This document shows, piece by piece, positions 44,306 to 52,780 of a stretch of DNA of 64,000 bases. Position 1 is the stretch's first letter; every line of letters begins with the position of its first letter. The notes below the pieces were generated by a model that made no database searches, was not told the DNA's origin, and worked only from the letters and a program-made list of their open reading frames with translations. Source of the DNA: Microvirga alba. Lineage in GTDB: Bacteria > Pseudomonadota > Alphaproteobacteria > Rhizobiales > Beijerinckiaceae. Location of the stretch: positions 124,001-188,000 of the forward strand of contig NZ_JADQDO010000004.1 in assembly GCF_015694465.1 (NCBI RefSeq), in the 5' to 3' direction. A program made the translations under genes and the position numbers.

Positions 44306-45406
44306 ATGTCTACCTTCAATGTCGTCCTGTTCGATAGCGCTCAGGCGAAAGGTCAAAGAATCCTCAGGCTGGAAGGCGACAGCTTTGAGCAGGGCCGCCA
44401 ACATGGTCGCGCGGTGCCTCATCTCTTCGCCAAAAATCTCGAATCGGTGCGCCGGGAGCTCGCCGGTCGAAAGGGGCAGGATATCGAACGCCTGTACCGT
44501 GAGGCAGCCGGGTTCGTTCGCGACCACCAGCCCGACACATGGCGGGAATACCAGGGCATGGCGGAGGGCAGCGGCCTGCCTTTCGAGGACATTCTCACGC
44601 TTAACATCAAGCTTGCACTGGTGCTCGGATTTCTGGATGTCGAATGCAGCCAATATGCGCGCGTGGTGACGCGAAAGGACGGCTCAAAGCGGACCCTGAT
44701 CGCCAAGACACGGGATCTGAAGGGTGGCGCAACGGAGCATGTGGTTCTGCTCAGGCACTATCCGGACGGCTACGAGGCTCTTGAGATTCACAAGGCCGGC
44801 ATGATCGGATATCCCGGCTCCATCATGACCAATCGCGGTTTTGCCCTCGGCACGAGCGGTATCTGGTCGAAGCGCACACCATTCGACGTCAACCGCCTCG
44901 GTGTCGCGGATACCGGAACAAACGGCCATTTTCTCTCGCGCGCAGTCCATACGCTCGATGACGTTGTCGAAGCGGCCCGCGCATATCCCCGCCTCACCGG
45001 CATCAACAATGTTGTTGCTACCTCAGGCGAGGTCGGCGCACTCGAGATTACAGCAAAGGACGCCAACCTGCTCGACCGCAACGACAGCATGGTGATCCGG
45101 ACCAACCATTACTTCACGCCGGCTTTCAAGGATTTGTCGCCAACGCCCACTGAAAATACCTCCACCTATCACCGCCATCATCGCATTTCGGAATTGCTTC
45201 CAATGGCGGAAACGGCGGAGGATTTTTGGCGTATCGCCCAGGATCACGTCGGTTTTCCGCAAGACAGTGTCTGCCGGCACAATGATGGCGACCATAAGGG
45301 ATCGTTCACGTCCTACGCCTCTGTTTTCGTACTGGAGGAGCGCAAGGCATATGTCGGATTCGGGCATCCCTGCGAAATAGCTTTCGCAGAAGCAGCTGAC
45401 ACTTGA
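44306..45406 (+). CDS. C45-family N-terminal nucleophile hydrolase (acyl-CoA:6-APA acyltransferase-like)
   Basis: ATG 44306 has GGAGG seven bases upstream. The 366-residue protein belongs to the C45 (isopenicillin-N acyltransferase) family, which self-cleaves before Cys; the expected nucleophile is Cys 114 in FLDVECSQYARVV. Further on are KTRDLKGG, GSIMTNRGFALGTSG, and SYASVFVLEERKAYV near the end. Enzymes of this family hydrolyse or transfer acyl-amide bonds. It is the last gene of the operon, which points to removal of an acyl group from an imported amide or peptide. Confidence 0.82.
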   Translation: MSTFNVVLFDSAQAKGQRILRLEGDSFEQGRQHGRAVPHLFAKNLESVRRELAGRKGQDIERLYREAAGFVRDHQPDTWREYQGMAEGSGLPFEDILTLNIKLALVLGFLDVECSQYARVVTRKDGSKRTLIAKTRDLKGGATEHVVLLRHYPDGYEALEIHKAGMIGYPGSIMTNRGFALGTSGIWSKRTPFDVNRLGVADTGTNGHFLSRAVHTLDDVVEAARAYPRLTGINNVVATSGEVGALEITAKDANLLDRNDSMVIRTNHYFTPAFKDLSPTPTENTSTYHRHHRISELLPMAETAEDFWRIAQDHVGFPQDSVCRHNDGDHKGSFTSYASVFVLEERKAYVGFGHPCEIAFAEAADT

Positions 45407-45836
45407 GGCAATCACTAAGTGTATTGGAAGCAGCATTTAGGGTCGGAGAGAGTGCTGACCTTAATTCGCTCGGATACGAGGTGCGGCGGCTACGACGCGG
45501 TCCGGCGCTACAGGGCATACTGGAATCGTCACTGGCGTGCCAGCTCCTCAGGGTCAACACCTCCCCTTCATAGGTGTCGATGACATAGGCGAGCGGTATG
45601 CCCGGCTTCGATTTTCTGGCCCGCGGCGACTGCATAGCCGCAGCTTTTCAACGCGGCTTCGAGCGCTTGGCAGAAGGGCGAGACCGAACGCTGTCCTGAA
45701 GGTGCGTTTGATCGCTCTTGGCTCCTCCACCTAGAACCGTTTCACAAAACGAGCGACCACTCCTGCAAGCTTGGTGTTGAGCGCGTCTTCAGTTCGCCCG
45801 TGAACCACCGTCGGCAGCAGACGCTACCGGTACCGG
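45407..45836. other. Intergenic region with a gene remnant
   Basis: The 430 bases between the C45 gene and the convergent oxidoreductase gene contain no intact gene. The minus strand carries a frameshifted fragment at about 45545-45690 (see that entry). Confidence 0.4.
45545..45690 (-). pseudogene. Possible TrbH-like conjugation protein fragment, frameshifted
   Basis: On the minus strand one frame reads CQALEAALKSCGYAVAAGQK and, after one frame change, the next reads KPGIPLAYVIDTYEGEVLTL. Joined, they resemble the C-terminal part of TrbH-type conjugal-transfer lipoproteins as I recall them. No start or complete gene is present. This is a low-confidence match by eye. Confidence 0.3.
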
Positions 45837-46925
45837 TCACAGATTGGCTGCAACGTGTTCAGCGATCGAGAGCGATGCGGTCAGCCCGGGGCTCTCAATC
45901 CCGAAAAGATGAACGAGACCAGTCAGACCATGGTTGCTCGGACCATCGATCTGAAAATCGGCCACGGGTTCGCCAGGTCCCGTAAGTTTCGGGCGTATCC
46001 CCGCGTAATCAGGGATGAGCGCTTCGTCAGGCAGATCTGGCCAGTAGCGGCGAATGGAGACTTCGAAACTCTCGGCCCGCTTCGGATCGACGACATAATC
46101 CTCCTCATCGATCCACTCAACATCTGGTCCGAAACGCATGCGCCCGGCAAGATCAAGAGTCACGTGCGTCCCAAGTCCACCATCGACTGGGGCTGGATAG
46201 ATCAAATGGGAAAAGGCTGGCTTATGTAAGCATCCGAAGTAGTTGCCCTTGACGAGAAATAGATTGGGAATCCGCTCCAAGGGATATCCCTCAGTTGCAC
46301 GAGCAAGGGCGTTCGCACCCAAGCCCGCTGCGTTGACGACGGCATCAAACGGCAAGGTTGTTGGATCAGTGCCGCCAATAGTTACCTGCCACCCTGTACC
46401 GTCCGGTGCGATCCGCTCGACCGGCGCATAGAAGGCCACGACGCCCCCCTCCGCCTCCAGCTTGCCCTGCAGGGCAAGCATGAAAGCGTGGGAATCGATG
46501 ATTCCGGTTTCCTCGGAGAGGATTGCTCCGGAGCACGCAAGGGCGGGTTCGAGCGCCTTCGCCTCCGGCGCGTCTAGAATGGACAGGCCTTCGACGTCGT
46601 TCGCCAAGCCCTGCTTATAGATGTTCTCGATCTTGCTCAGCTCAATATCATTCGTCGCAACGATCAGCTTTCCGCATTTGGCATACGGCACACCGTAGGC
46701 CTCGCAGAAAGCGTAAAGCATCCGCCGCCCGGCGGTGCAATGGATCGCGCGCAGCGATCCCGAGGGATAGTACATTCCGCCGTGAATCACCTCGCTATTG
46801 CGAGAGGAGATACCATTGCCGATACTACCTGTTGCTTCCGCCACGAAAACGGAGTGACCCCGCTGTGTCAGCGCCTGCGCGATAGCAAGGCCGACGACGC
46901 CGGCACCCACGACGAGCACATCCAT
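45837..46925 (-). CDS. FAD-dependent oxidoreductase (LhgO / DAO family)
   Basis: The 362-residue protein has the N-terminal FAD dinucleotide motif VVGAGVVGLAIAQALTQRGH (residues 5-24) and the family stretch GNGISSRNSEVIHGGMYYP, close to L-2-hydroxyglutarate oxidase (LhgO) and glycerol-3-phosphate-dehydrogenase-like proteins. It probably oxidises a 2-hydroxy acid or amine on the cytosolic membrane face. It is transcribed on the same strand as the MBL and amidohydrolase genes but with a 180-base gap. Confidence 0.87.
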   Translation of the reverse strand: MDVLVVGAGVVGLAIAQALTQRGHSVFVAEATGSIGNGISSRNSEVIHGGMYYPSGSLRAIHCTAGRRMLYAFCEAYGVPYAKCGKLIVATNDIELSKIENIYKQGLANDVEGLSILDAPEAKALEPALACSGAILSEETGIIDSHAFMLALQGKLEAEGGVVAFYAPVERIAPDGTGWQVTIGGTDPTTLPFDAVVNAAGLGANALARATEGYPLERIPNLFLVKGNYFGCLHKPAFSHLIYPAPVDGGLGTHVTLDLAGRMRFGPDVEWIDEEDYVVDPKRAESFEVSIRRYWPDLPDEALIPDYAGIRPKLTGPGEPVADFQIDGPSNHGLTGLVHLFGIESPGLTASLSIAEHVAANL

Positions 46926-47105
46926 GGATGAATTCTTTCACTTTATCGTAGTTACGCCGGGCTCAGCCGGCTGACCCCGCGAAATCGCAATCGTCGGTGA
47001 AAAGCGGCTGCGCTCCTGTGGTGGAGATACACCGAGAGCGCCCCCTCGAACGACAAAGCCCTCGTCCCTCAGCACCCCCGTTCGATCTCAACAATGAGTC
47101 TGACC

Positions 47106-48032
47106 TCAGATATCCACGGGCACGGCGCGATAACCCTCGGCGGTGCGGTCTATCAGCGCGACACCTGGAAACGGGAAATGGAAACCCTGAACAAGAATCC
47201 GTTCTGATGAGAGCATGTCGTAAACACGCCGCCGGGTCTCCACCGCCATCTCAGGATCGTAGTCGAACGCGGCCTGCCATTCCGGGTGACAAGCAAACAA
47301 GGCAGGAACGTTTGTTACGTCCGATTGAATGAAGACACTGTTCCCTTCCGATGTGATAAGATAGGAAGTATGCCCCGGCGAATGTCCAGGAGTCCCGACT
47401 GCGACGATGCCGGGCGCAATTTCATCATCCCAATCGTAGAGCGTAACCTGCCTCCGCAATCTATCGAAGATGCGTCGATTGTTGGCAAAAAGCCCCTTCA
47501 TTCGATCCGTTGATGCGCGCCTCATCTCGTCATCGTTCATCCAGAACGACCATTCTCGGGAAGGCGCAAGGATTTCTGCGTTTGGAAATGCCCTTTCTCC
47601 GTCGGCCGTCAGCAATCCGTTCACGTGGTCGCCGTGAAAGTGCGATATGACAACCGTATCAATTGCATTCCGATCTATCCCCGCTGCAGCGAGATTCATC
47701 TGGAACTGCCCAGAAAGCCCCTTGCTTCTTTCCAGATTCGCTTCCCCGGTGCCTGTATCGATGACGACCAGTCTCGAGCCCAACTCGACCACAATTGGGG
47801 TGAATGTGATTGGCACAGTTTGAGAATCAAAACCGGCAACAGCTAATGCTTTGCTGACCTCCTCCTGCGTTGCATTCAGCACGAATGACGAGGTCAGCGG
47901 GACGTTGCTGCAGCCGTCAAAGATGGCTGTGATGTGATACGCGCCAAGACGATACCGATAGAATTTCGCCACGGGACTTTCGGTGCTCTCCTTGATCTGG
48001 GACACGGAGGACGCGGGTGCTGTGTCGGCCAT
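47106..48032 (-). CDS. Metallo-beta-lactamase-fold hydrolase
   Basis: The 308-residue protein has the zinc motif HFHGDH (His 131, His 133, Asp 135, His 136) and GTPGHSPGHTSYLI further on. It begins with a polar stretch without a signal peptide, so it is cytosolic. It resembles lactonase-like enzymes of the MBL superfamily, but the substrate is not assignable. ATG 48032 has GAGAGGAG six bases upstream. It lies 33 bases after the solute-binding protein gene, in the same transcription direction. Confidence 0.87.
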   Translation of the reverse strand: MADTAPASSVSQIKESTESPVAKFYRYRLGAYHITAIFDGCSNVPLTSSFVLNATQEEVSKALAVAGFDSQTVPITFTPIVVELGSRLVVIDTGTGEANLERSKGLSGQFQMNLAAAGIDRNAIDTVVISHFHGDHVNGLLTADGERAFPNAEILAPSREWSFWMNDDEMRRASTDRMKGLFANNRRIFDRLRRQVTLYDWDDEIAPGIVAVGTPGHSPGHTSYLITSEGNSVFIQSDVTNVPALFACHPEWQAAFDYDPEMAVETRRRVYDMLSSERILVQGFHFPFPGVALIDRTAEGYRAVPVDI

Positions 48033-48065
48033 AGGTCGCTCCTCTCACTCTACGAAACGGAATGT

Positions 48066-49106
48066 CTATTTGAATAGGGTTGCGTATAATTCCTGCCACT
48101 TTTTTTCGTTGGCCATAAACAGTTCCGGCGTGATGACGACCGCCTTGAAGCCCCCGGTCTCGGGCTTCAACCCGGGGATTTTAGCGGCCACTGATGGGCT
48201 CGCCGGAATGTAGCTCGCCTCGCTCAGTACTCCCTGTCCCTCGGACGAGAGCAGAAACTCGGTAAACAGACGCGCGGCCTTCGGGTGAGGCGCATTCTTA
48301 AGAATATAAGACGTGTCGAGAGTGCCCAGCGCTGGTGCGAACTTGAGCCATTTCACGGGAGCGCCTTGCGCCGCGCTTAGCTCGCTGTGGTGACTGAACG
48401 TGGCAAGAGCGATCGGATATTCCCCAGCTATCACCTGATCCAGAACGACGCGATTGTTGGCGGGCACGTTGACAATCGATTGCCCTGACAGCTTCTTCAG
48501 GAACTGCATTCCCGCATCCTCGCCCATTGCACTCAGAAGTGCGCCGATGAGGCCGACGGGACCACCTTGTCCTTGTACTCCCGGCCACGCAATCTTTCCG
48601 TTCCAGCGAGCGGCGAGAAGGTCCTGATACGAGGCGGGAATGTCCTTCTCCGCAACCACGCTTGTGTTAACAGCGGGAACAAGAAAACTCACCACTTGGG
48701 CGGTCCATAGACCCTGCGGATCTTTGTAGGCGTTAGGGTAGTCTCTGGCGGCATCGGCGACATAGCGATCAATGAGACCGGCGTTCAGCATCGCGCCGAG
48801 TCCGGATCCCCCATGAGACACGTCCGCCTTTGTCTGACCAGCTCTGCCCTCGTTGAGCATCTTGACGGTTAGATCTCCAACCGTACCCGCAACGATCTGC
48901 ACCTTGATGCCGGGGAACCGCCGTTCGAATGCTGCTGCGACCGGGCGTGCGGCCTGATTCTGAATGAGCGAAGTGTACCAGACGACCTCGCCCTCCTTCG
49001 TCGCCTCATTCACGAGATTGGCATCAAAGGCATGCGCTGGCCCCGCAAGCGACGCTAGCGCCGTCGCGACGACCGCGAGCGATCGAAGATTTCCGACAAG
49101 GCTCAT
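48066..49106 (-). CDS. ABC transporter solute-binding protein (Fe3+/2-aminoethylphosphonate type), orphan
   Basis: The 346-residue periplasmic protein has a signal peptide (residues 1-26, ending AHA) and the class 1 binding fold with EGEVVWYTSLIQNQAARPVA and FPGIKVQIVAGTVGDL. It is a close paralogue of the protein at 58886 (same length, matching segments). Unlike that one it has no permease or ATPase next to it, so it may feed the transporter encoded at 55987-58889. ATG 49106 has AAGGGAG upstream. Confidence 0.9.
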   Translation of the reverse strand: MSLVGNLRSLAVVATALASLAGPAHAFDANLVNEATKEGEVVWYTSLIQNQAARPVAAAFERRFPGIKVQIVAGTVGDLTVKMLNEGRAGQTKADVSHGGSGLGAMLNAGLIDRYVADAARDYPNAYKDPQGLWTAQVVSFLVPAVNTSVVAEKDIPASYQDLLAARWNGKIAWPGVQGQGGPVGLIGALLSAMGEDAGMQFLKKLSGQSIVNVPANNRVVLDQVIAGEYPIALATFSHHSELSAAQGAPVKWLKFAPALGTLDTSYILKNAPHPKAARLFTEFLLSSEGQGVLSEASYIPASPSVAAKIPGLKPETGGFKAVVITPELFMANEKKWQELYATLFK

Positions 49107-49120
49107 GATTGTCTCCCTTG

Positions 49121-50020
49121 CTATATCGACAACTGGCGAGTCTGAGTGCTCGCCCACTTCGAAAAAAGTGCCCCAGGATTTGACGAAAGCACCTTATTGC
49201 GGATCGTTTCGTCTTGTGTCCACGCGTCGAACAGATCGATGAGATGGCCAACGTTGCCATGCGACGGCCATAGACTGCCAAAAACAATGCGGTCAGGAAT
49301 GGCTTCAGCCAGTGCGTCGTAGAAAGGCCTGACGTCTGCGTAATCACCCGGGCGTTTGCTGACCTGACTAGGAGAGAACTTCACCCAGAAGTCACCGTCC
49401 TTCAATAACCTCAGAAAGCTCTGAAAAGTCGCATGGCCGAGACCAAGCGCTACGTCAAACAACCCCATGTGGTCGAATACAATGGGAACGCCGTAGCTGA
49501 GAAAATCGCGGCTTGCCTCAACGATGTATTCGCACTTTGCAAAGACCTGAGCCTGAAGACCGGCCGCACGCATGCGCGGGGCAAAGACCTTAAAATCATT
49601 CAGATCCCGCATACCCACCGCTGGATGAGACGGGGGCCGACCATTGTTCATGAAGCGGAGGCCGACGATGCCGGCCTCCATCAGCGCCGACAGCTCGGAA
49701 TCCGAAGTGGTGGTTGGAATGACCGCGATACCCTTGAGCCGTCCCTCGGCCCGCCTCAATCCGTCCAGCGTGACACTGTGATTGAGGCCGCTGCCGGAGC
49801 CGTGCACAATAAGCCCGTGTTCGAAACCTGCGGTGTCGAGCATGTCAATATATTGCTCGTAAGTTGCCAGAGGTGGGATGTGTCGACGCTCGGGGACCAA
49901 TGAAAACTTGTTCCAGGGACCATACAGGTGGACATGATTATCCCAAGCGCCTGGGGGCAGCGGACGAAGTGGGGCAGATGTCGGAGGCGGCACTTCCTCA
50001 CTTAAAGGATAATCGGTCAA
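49121..50020 (-). CDS. Amidohydrolase-family TIM-barrel protein (2-pyrone-4,6-dicarboxylate lactonase-like)
   Basis: The 299-residue protein has the amidohydrolase motif WDNHVHLYGP (His-x-His, about residues 27-36), IVFDHMGLFDV, and GSLWPSHGN near the end. It resembles the LigI-like group, which hydrolyses lactones without needing metal. Start TTG 50020 has GGAG seven bases upstream; TTG 50026 is the alternative. It lies 14 bases before the orphan binding-protein gene on the same strand, which suggests a shared pathway. Confidence 0.82.
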   Translation of the reverse strand: MTDYPLSEEVPPPTSAPLRPLPPGAWDNHVHLYGPWNKFSLVPERRHIPPLATYEQYIDMLDTAGFEHGLIVHGSGSGLNHSVTLDGLRRAEGRLKGIAVIPTTTSDSELSALMEAGIVGLRFMNNGRPPSHPAVGMRDLNDFKVFAPRMRAAGLQAQVFAKCEYIVEASRDFLSYGVPIVFDHMGLFDVALGLGHATFQSFLRLLKDGDFWVKFSPSQVSKRPGDYADVRPFYDALAEAIPDRIVFGSLWPSHGNVGHLIDLFDAWTQDETIRNKVLSSNPGALFSKWASTQTRQLSI

Positions 50021-50260
50021 TTCCAAACTCCGAGAAAGAAACTATTGACCACCGGAAGGCCACTAAGCACACGGATATTCATCTATGCTGGGCTCCGCAT
50101 GACACGCACGCAGCGAAGCAACCTAAGCGTCTCTAGATCGACCTATCAAACGACGAAAACAATCGGCTCGTTGATATTTCTGCAGTGTCGCAGCCAGCTA
50201 TCGTCGCGCTATTGCTGTCGATCATTCATGCAGGATGGATGTCGTTCAGACTGCCTGGCC

Positions 50261-50866
50261 TTACGTCGCCACGCGAAGACTCACCATAGCCTCTGTCCAA
50301 CGGTAAAGTTCATCCAACACCCTTTTGGCGGAGCCTGCATGGAGGTCTGTCGGCATGAACTTGCCCTCTTCATCGAGGTGCTGCTGGAACATGGGGATCG
50401 TGACGTTTTCGACGATCGGCACCATTTTGAGTGCGTTTAAGATTGGCTTGCACGACTGGACCGCGCGAAGTCCAGCCGATACACCGCCGTAACTTACAAA
50501 GCTCGCGGGCTTGTTTCCCCATTCATGATAAAGATAGTTTAGCGCATTGAGGAGGGATGGCGGCGGCCCGTGGTTGTATTCTGGCGTCACGAATACCAGT
50601 GCATCAGCCGCATCGACGCTTTCGCTCCAAGCGCGTGTATGGGTGTGGTGATAACTTCTTAGTCTCGGATGCTCTGGCTCGTCATAAACAGGCAACCCGA
50701 ATTCGGCGAGGTCCACGAGCACGGACTGAAATTTGCCGTGCTTTGTTGAGACACCATGGAACCATTTGGCTATAGCCGGCCCCTTTCGGCCCGGACGGGT
50801 GCTGCAGACTAATACATGCAGACGGGGACGAGCCACAGGAGATCCTTTCGCTTGAACTGACGCCAT
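50261..50866 (-). CDS. NAD(P)H-dependent FMN reductase (SsuE/ChrR-like flavodoxin fold)
   Basis: The 201-residue protein has the flavodoxin-like motifs VCSTRPGRKGPAIAKW (FMN phosphate loop) and FVTPEYNHGPPPSLLNALNY (isoalloxazine loop) typical of NADPH-dependent FMN reductases. It could supply reduced flavin to a monooxygenase or reduce quinones or azo compounds. The enzyme it supplies is not obvious nearby. It is isolated by more than 200 bases on both sides. Confidence 0.88.
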   Translation of the reverse strand: MASVQAKGSPVARPRLHVLVCSTRPGRKGPAIAKWFHGVSTKHGKFQSVLVDLAEFGLPVYDEPEHPRLRSYHHTHTRAWSESVDAADALVFVTPEYNHGPPPSLLNALNYLYHEWGNKPASFVSYGGVSAGLRAVQSCKPILNALKMVPIVENVTIPMFQQHLDEEGKFMPTDLHAGSAKRVLDELYRWTEAMVSLRVAT

Positions 50867-51225
50867 AGAAGGCGAGACGCGTATAGAGCATGTGCTTTGC
50901 GCCGAGCTCGATCAAACGAGAAAATCGTGATCTCCGTTGAGAATCGGGGATTGGCAGAGGGCTTCGCCGGATTTGGCTTATCTGTTCCGCCGCAGACCCA
51001 ATTCGTGAATCGCTCGGTTGATTGTTCGCACGTAACGGTCGGTCTGCGGGGGCACGCGCCCCGATCCCTCCCTGCTTCGCTCTGGAGGTCGATCGATTCT
51101 CACCGACCTCAAGCAACCATGAGGAATGCTCTTTTGACGATCGAGCAGGCCTGAACCACGGTATTGCTGCCGACAAGGTCCCCCGACCTGCGGCATCACG
51201 AATATCTCGAATAGGACTTTGATCG
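50867..51225. other. Intergenic region between FMN reductase and ThDP enzyme genes
   Basis: The 359 bases separate divergent genes and must hold both promoters. Only short frames without recognisable family matches are present. No clear operator palindrome was seen. Confidence 0.4.
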
Positions 51226-52770
51226 ATGAATGGTGCAGAAGCGCTGGTAAGAACTCTCAGGAACGCCGATGTCGACGTTTGCTTCGCCAATCCCGGCACT
51301 TCCGAGATGCACTTCGTTGCGGCTCTCGACCGCGTGTCCGGAGTTCGGTGCGTCCTCTCCCTGTTCGAGGGCGGCGCAACGGGCGCGGCCGATGGTTACG
51401 CGCGGATGGCTGACAAACCGGCAGCGACGCTCACCCACCTGGGGACCGGCCTGACCAACAGCCTCGCCAACGTGCACAACGCCCGTAAAGCGCAGACTCC
51501 GATGATCAATATCGTCGGGGACCATGCAACCTATCATCTGCGACATGAGTCGCCATTGAAGTCGGATGTCGAAGGCCTGGCTCGCCCGATGTCCCATTGG
51601 CTGGGTCGGGCTGACACATCCGCCGAGGTCGGACCGAAGGCAGCAGAAGCGATCGCCGCAGCGAGCTTAAGCCCAGGGCAGATTGCGACGCTGATCCTGC
51701 CTGCGGATGCCTCTTGGAGTGAAGGCGGCGTGATCGGAACGATTGCACCCAAACAGGCACCAGCCAGTGTCTCGGGCGATACGGTTCGCGAAGTCGCGGC
51801 CTTGCTCCGGCAAGGCGGCGCCGTCATCCTTCTCGGCGGCAAGGCTCTGCGGGCGGATATGATTGAACTTGCGGCCGCTATCGGTAGCAAGACGCAAGCC
51901 AAGCTTCTGGCTCAGGGACGTGATCCCCGCATCGAGCGGGGGGCCGGCCGTGTACCGATCGCGCGTTTACCGACGCAAACCGATCAGGCTGTGGAGATGC
52001 TGAAGGGCGTGCGCACGATCGTGCTGGTTGGCTCCAAGCCGCCCGTGGCAAATTTTGCTCATCCGGGAAAGCCGAGCGCTTTCGCGCCCCAAACATGCCG
52101 GTTCATCGAGCTCGCCTCGGGCGCAAACGATATCGGAGGGGCACTCGCGGCACTTGCCGATGAGGTCGGCGCAAAGGCGAACAGCGATCTGCGGATTGCT
52201 CGCGTGAATATGGAGTTGCCGGACGGCGGTATCACACCGGAGAAAATCGCGCAGTCGCTCGCTGCATTGATGCCCGAAAATGCGATCTTGTGCGACGAAG
52301 CGGTGACAACAGGCCGCCCGATTTTCGGCACCACCCGCGCGGCCGCTCCGCATGACTATCTGTCGCTGACCGGGGGGGCGATCGGGATCGGATTTCCGAT
52401 GGCCGCAGGTGCAGCGATCGCCTGCCCCGACCGCAAGGTCATCTTGCTTCAGGCGGACGGTAGTGGGCTCTACACAGTTCAGTCGCTCTGGACGCATGCG
52501 AGCGAGAACCTGGACATCCTCACAATCGTTTTCGCCAACAACTCTTATGCGATCCTCCGCAATGAACTGAAGAATGTGGGCATCGAGAATCCGGGTGAGA
52601 ATGCAATCCGGATGCTGTCCTTCAACAACCCGCCGATCGGCTGGACTGCACTGAGCAAAAGCTTCGGCGTTCCCGCTGAACGAGTAACGACAATGGATGA
52701 ATTCAACCGTGCCCTGCGAGCAGGGGTCGCGCAACGCGGCCCGTCGCTCATCGAGGTCGCACTCTCATAG
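51226..52770 (+). CDS. Thiamine-diphosphate-dependent enzyme (acetolactate synthase / benzoylformate decarboxylase-like)
   Basis: The 514-residue protein has the three ThDP-enzyme domains: PYR (about 1-165, with catalytic Glu 48 in LFEGGATGAADGYARM), middle (about 185-300) and PP (about 330-514). The cofactor motif reads LLQADGSGLYTVQSLW, then FANNSYAIL, with Ala replacing the usual Gly of GDG. It resembles a decarboxylase more than a carboligase, but substrate is unknown. Ten bases separate it from the aldehyde dehydrogenase, suggesting 2-oxo acid to aldehyde to acid. Confidence 0.88.
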   Translation: MNGAEALVRTLRNADVDVCFANPGTSEMHFVAALDRVSGVRCVLSLFEGGATGAADGYARMADKPAATLTHLGTGLTNSLANVHNARKAQTPMINIVGDHATYHLRHESPLKSDVEGLARPMSHWLGRADTSAEVGPKAAEAIAAASLSPGQIATLILPADASWSEGGVIGTIAPKQAPASVSGDTVREVAALLRQGGAVILLGGKALRADMIELAAAIGSKTQAKLLAQGRDPRIERGAGRVPIARLPTQTDQAVEMLKGVRTIVLVGSKPPVANFAHPGKPSAFAPQTCRFIELASGANDIGGALAALADEVGAKANSDLRIARVNMELPDGGITPEKIAQSLAALMPENAILCDEAVTTGRPIFGTTRAAAPHDYLSLTGGAIGIGFPMAAGAAIACPDRKVILLQADGSGLYTVQSLWTHASENLDILTIVFANNSYAILRNELKNVGIENPGENAIRMLSFNNPPIGWTALSKSFGVPAERVTTMDEFNRALRAGVAQRGPSLIEVALS

Positions 52771-52780
52771 GGAATGTAAG

